The notes beneath the pieces are model-generated. The model saw only the letters and a program-made list of their open reading frames with translations. It was not told the DNA's origin and ran no database searches. From the NCBI GenBank assembly GCA_016718845.1, contig JADKCK010000096.1, positions 1 through 7,062 on the forward strand: a stretch of 7,062 nt of DNA, in the 5' to 3' direction. This document shows, one piece after another, positions 1 to 5,261 of the stretch. The translations under genes and the position numbers were made by a program. Within the stretch, counting starts at the first letter, position 1. Each line of letters opens with the position of its first letter. Source of the DNA: Sphingobacteriales bacterium (GTDB lineage Bacteria; Bacteroidota; Bacteroidia; Chitinophagales; UBA2359).

Positions 1-580
1 CCAACAACTCGATAACCCCATTGATGGCACTGCCGTAGCAAAAGGCGATGTAGTTATTGCCTTGCGCAGCAGAGGGTTTCGTAGCAATGGCTTTTCGATG
101 GTGCGACGCATCATGCAGCAAAACTTTGGCAACGAATGGCACAACCACCCCTACAACGATACCCAAACATGGGGACAAACCCTATTAACACCTTCGTTGA
201 TTTATGCACCACTTATTAAACAGCTAATAACCAACAACCTGATACCAACAGGCATTGCCCACATAACAGGCGGCGGCGTGTTCGACAACTTCGAGCGGGT
301 ACTTAAAGCCAACAAACTAGGCGTTGTGTTTAACAACCTACACCAACCCCTAGAAATGATGCAGCGCGTACAACAATTAGGCAACATACCTAACGAGCAA
401 GCCTATTTGTATTGGAACATGGGCAACGGCATGTTGCTAACTTGCCAACCCCAACACGCAAACGCCATCGTAAACATGGCTACCACACAAAACTACAACG
501 CCCAAATAGCCGGCGAAATAATACAAGAGCAAACTATGAGCATAGATATGCCCCTACTGCAAATGCAGAAATCATACTAA
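1..580 (+). CDS. purM: PurM, phosphoribosylformylglycinamidine cyclo-ligase (AIR synthase), 3' part only
   Basis: This is the C-terminal 192 residues of AIR synthase, the cytoplasmic enzyme that uses ATP to close FGAM into aminoimidazole ribotide in purine synthesis. The reading frame starts at base 2 and is open from the left edge, so the N-terminal ATP-binding half lies outside the window. Recognisable family motifs, in order, are IDGTAVAKGDVVIAL, RGFRSNGFSMVRRI (the SNG(F/Y)S(L/M)VR signature), TPSLIYAPLI, AHITGGGVFDNFERVL (the HITGGG motif) and NMGNGM near the end. The SRGFRSNG wording differs from the SSGxHSNG of enterobacterial PurM and matches what I recall of a different PurM subgroup (from memory, not searched). 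The stop TAA is at 578-580, and a terminator begins six bases later, so purM is probably the last gene of its transcript. purL, which makes its substrate, lies downstream on the same strand beyond an IS. The identification is firm; only the missing 5' end limits it. Confidence 0.95.
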   Translation, partial: QQLDNPIDGTAVAKGDVVIALRSRGFRSNGFSMVRRIMQQNFGNEWHNHPYNDTQTWGQTLLTPSLIYAPLIKQLITNNLIPTGIAHITGGGVFDNFERVLKANKLGVVFNNLHQPLEMMQRVQQLGNIPNEQAYLYWNMGNGMLLTCQPQHANAIVNMATTQNYNAQIAGEIIQEQTMSIDMPLLQMQKSY

Positions 581-585
581 GCAAC

Positions 586-621
586 AAAAAACTGTCTGTA
601 TCACAACAGACAGTTTTTTTT
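586..621 (+). terminator. Rho-independent terminator after purM
   Basis: A perfect 9-bp stem, ACTGTCTGT (591-599) with ACAGACAGT (606-614), encloses a 6-nt loop. Five A/T pairs (586-590 with 615-619) extend it, and an eight-T run ends at 621. It starts six bases after the purM stop. The A-run on the left could also give weak termination on the minus strand for transcripts leaving the IS. Confidence 0.9.
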
Positions 622-680
622 GTTCAAACTATCTACTGCACAAAACCAAGGCAGATTAGCCCAAGCAAACAGTTGTTGAA

Positions 681-699
681 TTAGACCTCTTGCGAAAGT
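681..699 (+). repeat. IS terminal inverted repeat, transposase 3' side
   Basis: TTAGACCTCTTGCGAAAGT is the exact reverse complement of 1609-1627. The transposase stop codon (704-706 on the minus strand) lies only a few bases inside it. Similarity continues weakly inward: both ends reach ATTAAG a few bases further in, with a 2-nt gap. Confidence 0.95.
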
Positions 700-703
700 G
701 TGA

Positions 704-1165
704 TTAAGCTGCGGAGGCATTAATAAAACAAGCAATCAGAGTAACTCTTAATCCAAAGCGGGAGTGACTTCTGAATCTATTTTCAAGCAAATTAAAGACT
801 TTAAATTTTGAATTACTATGTTCTACATAAACCCTTTCTTTTGCTAGTTTTCTATTACTGCGTTTTTGCTCTTTGGTTAATGGGTGTTTTTTAGATGCTT
901 TGATAGGTAATTCTGTATTAGTATGCAACTTTTGAACGCCTTGATAGCCACTGTCGAATTGTTTCTTAATATTCGGATGAACTCGGATTTTTGCGTTTTT
1001 ATACAATTTAAAGTCGTGACAAGCCCCTTTCTCAAAATGAACACTGATAATCTGGCGAGTATCCGTGTCTATGATAAGTTGTATTTTGTGCGTATGACGT
1101 TTCTTTTTGCCGCTATATTTTCGTTTTTGTTTGGAAGAACGCTTAATATTTCGCTTATTACGTCT
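704..1165 (-). CDS. IS transposase, downstream frame (orfB), made by -1 frameshift from orfA
   Basis: This frame carries the rest of the DDE transposase catalytic domain that starts in orfA. It is open from the A9 slip site (1165-1173) to the stop at 704. After slipping at 1165 it adds 153 residues. The first stretch is very basic (RRNKRNIKRSSKQKRKYSG), followed by KKKRHTHKIQL, FEKGACHDFKLYKN, the second catalytic Asp in FDSGYQGVQKLH, a PLTKEQKRSNRKLAKERV segment and the catalytic Glu in VEHSNSKFKVF, ending RFGLRVTLIACF. These match the order and spacing of IS5-family transposases of Bacteroidota. There is no convincing independent start: the first in-frame initiator is a TTG at 1006, well inside the conserved domain. 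I therefore take the product to be the C-terminal part of a 285-residue fusion rather than a separate protein. Confidence 0.85.
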   Translation of the reverse strand, partial: RRNKRNIKRSSKQKRKYSGKKKRHTHKIQLIIDTDTRQIISVHFEKGACHDFKLYKNAKIRVHPNIKKQFDSGYQGVQKLHTNTELPIKASKKHPLTKEQKRSNRKLAKERVYVEHSNSKFKVFNLLENRFRSHSRFGLRVTLIACFINASAA

Positions 1166-1560
1166 TTTTTTTTAGGTCGTTGAGCAGGTGTTTCCGTTAC
1201 ATCTACTATGATGCCTTTTATTTTCTTGTCGTCTAATAATGCTTTTTTACCGTCCAATTTAAAATAACCCGATTGAATCAGAATGTCTTCTAATTTGATA
1301 ATAGTCCGATAGACATTGCTTTCGTTCAATCCATAACTTACCCCAAGGTGGAAAAATGTTCGATTTTCCCTGTAATATTCAAACAACATTAATACCTGAT
1401 CTTCTATCGATAGATTCGATGGGCGACCTTCTTTAATTTTTGTTTGTTCAAAATAGGCTCTTATCAACAAAACACAAAAATCAAATACAAAACGTGTCAC
1501 ACCTGTATAACGACGAAACTTAGTATTTGACACTTTTTTTAATGCCGCATAATTATTCAT
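1069..1560 (-). CDS. IS transposase, upstream frame (orfA)
   Basis: This 163-residue frame begins with ATG at 1560, just inside the right inverted repeat. It holds the N-terminal DNA-binding part of an IS5-like transposase: a FRRYTGVTRFVFDF segment near residues 15-28, GRPSNLSIEDQVLMLFEYYR at 45-64, and a helix-turn-helix-like YGLNESNVYRTIIKLEDIL at 76-94. The catalytic domain starts with the first Asp, D120, in IVDVTETPAQRPKKK. Past K132 (the A9 run, 1165-1173) the frame reads 31 residues with no family resemblance and stops at 1069, whereas the -1 frame continues the transposase. The short product, with only one catalytic Asp, would be inactive as a transposase and might act as a regulator, as proposed for other frameshifting IS elements. 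No Shine-Dalgarno is visible upstream (CTATTAGCC-ATG). Confidence 0.85.
   Translation of the reverse strand: MNNYAALKKVSNTKFRRYTGVTRFVFDFCVLLIRAYFEQTKIKEGRPSNLSIEDQVLMLFEYYRENRTFFHLGVSYGLNESNVYRTIIKLEDILIQSGYFKLDGKKALLDDKKIKGIIVDVTETPAQRPKKKDVISEILSVLPNKNENIAAKRNVIRTKYNLS
1164..1173 (-). other. A9G slippery site joining orfA and orfB (-1 frameshift)
   Basis: On the minus strand nine consecutive A are followed by G, reading AAA-AAA-AAA-GAC in the orfA frame (K130-K131-K132-D133). Slipping back one base gives AAA-AAA-AAA-AGA and leads directly into the conserved rest of the transposase, for a 285-residue fusion, a usual size for this family. Runs of A of this kind support ribosomal -1 frameshifting or polymerase slippage in several IS families. 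I found no strong downstream stem-loop or upstream Shine-Dalgarno stimulator. A homopolymer length error in sequencing would give the same picture. Confidence 0.7.
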
Positions 1561-1579
1561 GGCTAATAGTTTTAAGCCG

Positions 1580-1587
1580 CAAAGTTA
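1580..1587 (-). promoter_or_regulatory. Possible -7 promoter element of the transposase
   Basis: On the minus strand TAACTTTG matches the Bacteroidota -7 consensus TAnnTTTG, 19 bases before the ATG at 1560. No TTG lies at the usual distance upstream for a -33 element, so the match may be chance. It overlaps a perfect 14-bp palindrome (1581-1594). Confidence 0.4.
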
Positions 1588-1608
1588 TAACTTTATCTAC
1601 TCTTAATT

Positions 1609-1627
1609 ACTTTCGCAAGAGGTCTAA
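1609..1627 (-). repeat. IS terminal inverted repeat, transposase 5' side
   Basis: ACTTTCGCAAGAGGTCTAA on the plus strand is the exact reverse complement of 681-699. The transposase ATG (1560) lies 48 bases inside it, leaving room for the element's own promoter. Confidence 0.95.
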
Positions 1628-1663
1628 TATAGTACCAAAGCCCCGCTTGACGCGGAATATGTC

Positions 1664-1723
1664 TTTTTTGGGGGTGATGTTTGGCACTCCCTAAGTTGCC
1701 AAGTTGGTGGCACCCCCAGAAAA
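1664..1723. repeat. Nested inverted repeat with 13-bp stem
   Basis: TTTTTTGGGGGTG (1664-1676) pairs with 1711-1723 (CACCCCC, then AGAAAA) as 13 contiguous pairs with one T-G wobble. Inside, TTGGCA (1681-1686) can pair with TGCCAA (1697-1702). Alternatively, TGCCA (1697-1701) can pair with TGGCA (1708-1712), so competing folds are possible. The T-run is on the 5' side and the A-run on the 3' side on the plus strand, and the same on the minus strand, so it is not a classical terminator in either direction. It could be a dispersed palindromic element, a MITE-like remnant or a structured purL leader. Confidence 0.6.
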
Positions 1724-1780
1724 AAAGCAAGCGCCCTACCAAATCAACCACCTATCCACCAAATACCAAACACACTTTCG

Positions 1781-1816
1781 CACCACTTACAATTTACCCC
1801 TTACAACTTACAATTT
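1781..1816 (+). repeat. CTTACAA-rich direct repeat, copy 1
   Basis: A 36-base unit starting CACCACTTACAA aligns without gaps to 1857-1892 at an offset of 76 bases with four mismatches. Each unit itself contains CTTACAA twice and a TTACAA variant. It is low-GC and C/T/A-rich, with almost no G. Confidence 0.8.
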
Positions 1817-1832
1817 CTTTAACCCACCCCTG

Positions 1833-1848
1833 CCCCTCCCAAGAGGGG
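1833..1848. repeat. GC-rich hairpin CCCCTC-CCAA-GAGGGG
   Basis: A perfect 6-bp stem with a 4-nt loop lies exactly between the two CTTACAA-rich copies. It is not followed by a T-run (GAATTTATCC follows), so I do not call it a terminator. Together with the flanking repeats it resembles a dispersed intergenic repeat. Confidence 0.6.
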
Positions 1849-1856
1849 AATTTATC

Positions 1857-1892
1857 CACCACTTACAACTTACCCTTTACAACTTACAACTA
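1857..1892 (+). repeat. CTTACAA-rich direct repeat, copy 2
   Basis: Second copy of the 1781-1816 unit, ending eight bases before the purL ATG. A stop codon in frame with purL (TAA, 1891-1893) overlaps its end, so purL cannot start within the repeat. Confidence 0.8.
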
Positions 1893-1899
1893 AATAAAG

Positions 1900-4899
1900 A
1901 TGTACATCCAACTTTACCTTTCGCCCAACATACGCGACACCAAAGGGCATCGCATCGAGCAACAGAGTTTGCAACAGCTAAACATAAACACGGGTGCTGT
2001 AAAAACAAGCAAAGTATTTTCGATACAGTACCCACTAAGCCCCCAGCAAGTCGAGGCGTTTGCTCATCATTGCCTACAAGACCACATCACCGACCAAGCA
2101 AACATTAACCAACTGTATCTGCCCAAAAACTTTAGCCATGCCATAGCCGTAGCTAAACTACCCGGCGTAACCGACGACGAAGGCACATCGGCACAAATGG
2201 CTTTAGCCGATTTTTTTAACGCCCAACTCGAAACCAACACCCAACACATCTTCTCGCAAGAAATTATCTACATCGAGCAAAAACTACCCGACCACCAACT
2301 TAAACAATTAGCACACCGCTTGTTAGGCAACCCGCTCATCAACCGTTTCGAGTTTATAGACCTAAGCACCGCAACAAGCAACTGGCAGCCCTACATACCC
2401 GAGGTACACCTGTACATAAACCCTACCACCGATACCATCGCCTTAGCACACCTATCCGACGATGAATTGGTGCAACTATCTAAAAAAATGGTGCTGGCAC
2501 TAAACCTTGCCGAAATGAAAGCCGTGCGCGACCATTATCTGCACCCCAATACCATTGCCACCCGAACAGCCGCCAACCTACCCGCCAACCCCACCGACTG
2601 CGAGTTAGAGGTGATAGCCCAAACTTGGTCGGAGCATTGCAAACACAAAGAGTTTAACGCCCTAATACACTACCACAACACCCAATCCAACGAAACAAAA
2701 ACCATAAGATCGTTGTTCAAAACCTACATAAAAGGCGCTACCGATGCCGTTACTGCCCAATTAGCTACCAAAAACAATAATTGGCTGATAAAGGTGTTTT
2801 CGGACAATGCAGGCGTTGTAAAAGCCAACAACCAACATCTGTTTGTCTGGAAAGTAGAAACCCACAACTCGCCCTCGGCATTAGACCCCTACGGCGGAGC
2901 CATAACAGGCATATTGGGCAACAACCGCGACCCCTTTGGCACAGGTGTTGGCGGAGCAAGCTTGTTGTTTAACACCAATGTGTTGTGCTTTGGTTTGCCC
3001 AATTACAACAAACCTTTGCTAACAGGTCAGTTGCATCCACGCCAAATCATGGACGGCGTAGTGGCAGGTGTTGAGGCAGGCGGTAACAAATCGGGCGTGC
3101 CTACAGTAAACGGAGCCGTTGTTTTTGACGAGCGATTCAGCGGCAAACCCCTTGTGTATTGCGGCACAGGCGCCCTAATGAAACACCAATACAATGGCTT
3201 GCCTACTTGGGAAAAACCCATTGACATAAACGACCGCATTGTAATGGCAGGCGGGCGCGTAGGTAAAGACGGCATACATGGCGCTACTTTTTCATCAATA
3301 GAGATTGACGAACACTCGCCCATGTCGGCAGTGCAAATTGGCAGCCCTATCACCCAGAAAAAGATGTACGACTTTTTAGTGGTAGCCTGCGAAAAAGGCT
3401 TAGTTAAATCGAGTACCGACAACGGAGCCGGTGGCTTGTCGTCGTCAATCGGTGAGTTGGCAACTATATCGGGCGGAGCAATGGTTTACCTAGATAAAGT
3501 ACCCCTAAAATACAGTGGCTTGCGCCCTTGGGAGATATTTGTGTCCGAATCGCAAGAGCGCATGAGCCTAGTTATCGAACCACAAAAAATGGAGGCTTTG
3601 TTTACCTTAGCCGCTCAATTCGAGGTAGAACTAACCGACATTGGCTACTTTACCAACAGCGGCAACCTACATATCTTGTACAACAACCAAACAGTGGCAT
3701 TGCTCGATATGCACTTTTTGCACGAAGGCGTACCGCTTAAAACCATGCTTGCCCAATATACCCCGCCTATCTTCGACGAACCCAATCTGCCCAAACAACT
3801 CGATTATAACCAAACGTTGTTGCAGTTGTTGGGTAGTTTCAACATCTGCTCGCGCGAGAATATTATTAGACAATACGACCACGAAGTAAAAGGTAAAACC
3901 ATCATCAAACCATTAATGGGCAACAAAGGCAAAGCCCCGCAAGATGCCGCCGTAGTGCGTATGGATTTTGATAACTACGAGGGCATTGCCATTAGTAACG
4001 GTATACTGCCGCGTTATGGCGATATTGATGCCTATCAAATGTCGGCAGGGGCTTTCGACGAAGCCGTCCGACAGATTATCTCGGTAGGCGGACAACTGCC
4101 CAACATCAACGAAAACGATGGTATCTTTTGGTCGGTAAATGATAACTTTTGCGTTCCCGACTCCGATTATCACCCCGAAACAAACCCCGACGGCAAACAA
4201 AAACTTGCCAAATTGGTGCAAATGTGCGAGGCTTTATACGACATGGCAGTAGCATTTGCCATTCCGCTAACATCGGGTAAAGACAGTATGAAAAACGACT
4301 TTAAAGCCGATGGCATAAAAATATCGGTTCCGCCAACCATTTTGTACTCAATGGCTGCTAAAATAAACGATGTACGCCGCACCATTACCTCGGAGTTTAA
4401 AGCCCCCAACGACCTTATCTATCAGCTAGGCGAAACCTATAACGAACTGGGCGCATCGGAGTTTTACCACTTGTTTAACGCCATTGGCAACAACGTACCC
4501 AAAGTACGCCCGCAACAAGCAAAAGACTTGTACTTATTGGTGATGGAGGCAAACAAAAATGGCTGGATACAATCGTCGCACGACCTATCGGACGGTGGAT
4601 TGGCAGTTACTTTGGCAGAGTGTTGCTTTGGTAGCAACTTAGGGGCAAATATTGATGTAACTGTTTTGGGCGATATGGACACTAATGTAGCTTTATTCTC
4701 CGAGTCACACTCGCGTTTTGTGGTAACAGTTAACCCGCAACACCAACAAGCATTTGAACAACTAATGGGCAACCGTGCTTTTTGTATTGGATTGGTTACG
4801 CAAAATCCAACACTAAGCATATCTTACCAAAACCAAAAATTACTACACCTAAACAACCAACAAATGCTAACGGCATGGAGTAATGGTTTAGAGCAATAA
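1900..4899 (+). CDS. purL: PurL, phosphoribosylformylglycinamidine (FGAM) synthase, long form without glutaminase domain
   Basis: This 999-residue cytoplasmic enzyme uses ATP and ammonia to turn FGAR into FGAM, the step before PurM. Residues 1-155 look PurS-like, in two related halves (SPNIRDTKGHRIEQ near 8-21; KLPGVTDDEGTSAQ near 86-99). The catalytic core follows: TWSEHCKHKEFNA (242-254), VETHNSPSALDPYGGA (319-334, with the conserved His), NRDPFGTG (342-349), STDNGAGGLSSSIGE (505-519) and VSESQERM (548-555). A second AIR-synthase-like half follows, with DAAVVRMDF, NDNFCVPDSD (747-756), PLTSGKDSMKND (789-800) and DLSDGGLAVTLAE (895-907). It ends at residue 999 with no class I glutaminase (no GVC-type nucleophile or HGE), unlike the roughly 1,200-1,300-residue single-chain enzyme, so ammonia should come from a separate PurQ. 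It is longer than the roughly 720-residue small PurL. ATG at 1900 is the first start after an in-frame stop at 1891; the leader is A-rich with no Shine-Dalgarno. Confidence 0.95.
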   Translation: MYIQLYLSPNIRDTKGHRIEQQSLQQLNINTGAVKTSKVFSIQYPLSPQQVEAFAHHCLQDHITDQANINQLYLPKNFSHAIAVAKLPGVTDDEGTSAQMALADFFNAQLETNTQHIFSQEIIYIEQKLPDHQLKQLAHRLLGNPLINRFEFIDLSTATSNWQPYIPEVHLYINPTTDTIALAHLSDDELVQLSKKMVLALNLAEMKAVRDHYLHPNTIATRTAANLPANPTDCELEVIAQTWSEHCKHKEFNALIHYHNTQSNETKTIRSLFKTYIKGATDAVTAQLATKNNNWLIKVFSDNAGVVKANNQHLFVWKVETHNSPSALDPYGGAITGILGNNRDPFGTGVGGASLLFNTNVLCFGLPNYNKPLLTGQLHPRQIMDGVVAGVEAGGNKSGVPTVNGAVVFDERFSGKPLVYCGTGALMKHQYNGLPTWEKPIDINDRIVMAGGRVGKDGIHGATFSSIEIDEHSPMSAVQIGSPITQKKMYDFLVVACEKGLVKSSTDNGAGGLSSSIGELATISGGAMVYLDKVPLKYSGLRPWEIFVSESQERMSLVIEPQKMEALFTLAAQFEVELTDIGYFTNSGNLHILYNNQTVALLDMHFLHEGVPLKTMLAQYTPPIFDEPNLPKQLDYNQTLLQLLGSFNICSRENIIRQYDHEVKGKTIIKPLMGNKGKAPQDAAVVRMDFDNYEGIAISNGILPRYGDIDAYQMSAGAFDEAVRQIISVGGQLPNINENDGIFWSVNDNFCVPDSDYHPETNPDGKQKLAKLVQMCEALYDMAVAFAIPLTSGKDSMKNDFKADGIKISVPPTILYSMAAKINDVRRTITSEFKAPNDLIYQLGETYNELGASEFYHLFNAIGNNVPKVRPQQAKDLYLLVMEANKNGWIQSSHDLSDGGLAVTLAECCFGSNLGANIDVTVLGDMDTNVALFSESHSRFVVTVNPQHQQAFEQLMGNRAFCIGLVTQNPTLSISYQNQKLLHLNNQQMLTAWSNGLEQ

Positions 4900-4923
4900 A
4901 TACTTGTTTGGGGTTCTTCTTTT

Positions 4924-4960
4924 AATTCCCGTTAGGGGTGCAATATGGGTAGATAACGGC
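4924..4960. repeat. Possible intergenic palindromic repeat after purL
   Basis: The stretch contains CCGTTA (4929-4934) and its inverted partner TAACGG (4954-4959), and an alternative short hairpin CCC-GTTA-GGG (4928-4937). It begins 24 bases after the purL stop. The wording (CCCGTTAGGG...GGTAGATAACGG) reminds me of dispersed intergenic repeats seen in Bacteroidota genomes, but that is from memory. Confidence 0.4.
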
Positions 4961-4981
4961 ATTTTAAGGCATCATAACAAA

Positions 4982-4995
4982 GATTGTGAACAATC
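4982..4995. repeat. Short palindrome GATTGT-GA-ACAATC
   Basis: A perfect 6-bp inverted repeat with a 2-nt spacer lies in the purL 3' region. It could be a small operator or part of the purL 3' UTR; nothing in the sequence decides this. Confidence 0.35.
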
Positions 4996-5065
4996 AAATC
5001 AAGCTGGATTTAAACCCGACCCTATACCGATAAGACCCACAAAAAGTGTCGTAGTATCCAATAAA

Positions 5066-5106
5066 AAAAAACGCTATTAGGTAATCAAGCCCTGATAGCG
5101 TTTTTT
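5066..5106 (+). terminator. Rho-independent terminator, probably of purL
   Basis: AAAAAACGCTAT (5066-5077) pairs perfectly with ATAGCGTTTTTT (5095-5106). The stem continues inward by four more pairs, one of them a T-G wobble (5078-5081 with 5091-5094), around a 9-nt loop. A T-rich tail (TTTTTTATTTTTG) follows. It lies about 165 bases past the purL stop with no gene between. The A-run on the left allows some activity on the minus strand. Confidence 0.88.
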
Positions 5107-5164
5107 ATTTTTGTGTTGATGGTAAAAAAAACACCCGAATATAGCAACAAATCAAGTTGTAGCT

Positions 5165-5172
5165 TACCTTTG
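5165..5172 (+). promoter_or_regulatory. Candidate promoter (-7 element) of the secreted adhesin gene
   Basis: TACCTTTG matches the Bacteroidota -7 consensus TAnnTTTG exactly and lies downstream of the purL terminator. Transcription would start near 5178-5180, giving a leader of about 83 bases before the ATG at 5262. No clear TTG -33 element lies 19-21 bases upstream. Confidence 0.55.
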
Positions 5173-5261
5173 CAAACTCAAGTACGCATACTTAACCATT
5201 AGTCTATTGCTCCATTACACACTCAGTTATTGTTTTCAGTCAAAAATCAAACCGTTTACAA

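Larger units (their letters stand above)
681..1627 (-). mobile_element. Complete IS5-family-like insertion sequence
   Basis: This is a compact element of about 941-947 bp. Its ends are perfect 19-bp inverted repeats, and its only content is a transposase split over two overlapping frames on the minus strand. The transposase has IS5-type DDE motifs (DVTETP, DSGYQG, and a C-terminal Glu in VEHSNSKFKVF). The outermost bases are TTA on the left and TAA on the right. If the element proper begins at GACC (684) and ends at GGTC (1624), the flanking TA pairs (682-683 and 1625-1626) form a 2-bp TA target duplication; a 3-bp TNA duplication would not be identical (TTA versus TAA). It sits between the purM terminator and the purL leader and breaks no gene I can see. 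Intact ends and intact catalytic residues suggest recent, possibly active, transposition. The family is inferred from motifs; the exact subgroup is not settled. Confidence 0.9.
1628..1899. other. Non-coding, repeat-rich leader between the IS and purL
   Basis: No credible gene lies here. The open frames that cross it are low-complexity (rich in Thr, Tyr, Pro, Leu) and arise from the repeats. In order it holds a small hairpin CCGC-TTGAC-GCGG (1643-1655), a large nested inverted repeat (1664-1723), a CTTACAA-rich repeat (1781-1816), a 6-bp GC-rich hairpin (1833-1848) and a second CTTACAA-rich copy (1857-1892) ending just before the purL start. No convincing TAnnTTTG promoter was found on the plus strand, although purL needs one after the purM terminator and the IS. 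Confidence 0.75.

Noticed and set aside
412..684. 90-codon open frame overlapping the purM end and its terminator
   Set aside because: It lies out of frame within purM, runs through the terminator hairpin, and its product shows no protein-like pattern.
923..1183. Plus-strand 86-codon open frame across the transposase
   Set aside because: It is antisense to the conserved transposase catalytic domain and looks like a low-complexity hydrophobic shadow.
1664..1723. Possible known purine-type riboswitch ahead of purL
   Set aside because: I cannot recognise the conserved core of any known riboswitch class, and the hairpin is followed by A rather than T, so no expression platform is visible.
1781..1892. 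Possible CRISPR-like repeat-spacer array
   Set aside because: There are only two imperfect copies, no set of equal-length spacers and no cas genes; the DNA between the copies is itself a hairpin.
1681..2108. Open frames on the plus strand crossing the repeat region and the start of purL
   Set aside because: Their products are low-complexity readings of the CTTACAA repeats and of an out-of-frame purL start. They have no recognisable domain and overlap a certain gene.
3027..4820. Several antisense open frames of 70-131 codons inside purL
   Set aside because: They are shadows produced by the codon usage of purL; none has a recognisable motif or an independent promoter signal.
5106..5113. TATTTTTG match to the -7 promoter consensus
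   Set aside because: It is made by the T-tract of the terminator at 5066-5106 and is probably chance; the match at 5165-5172 is better placed.
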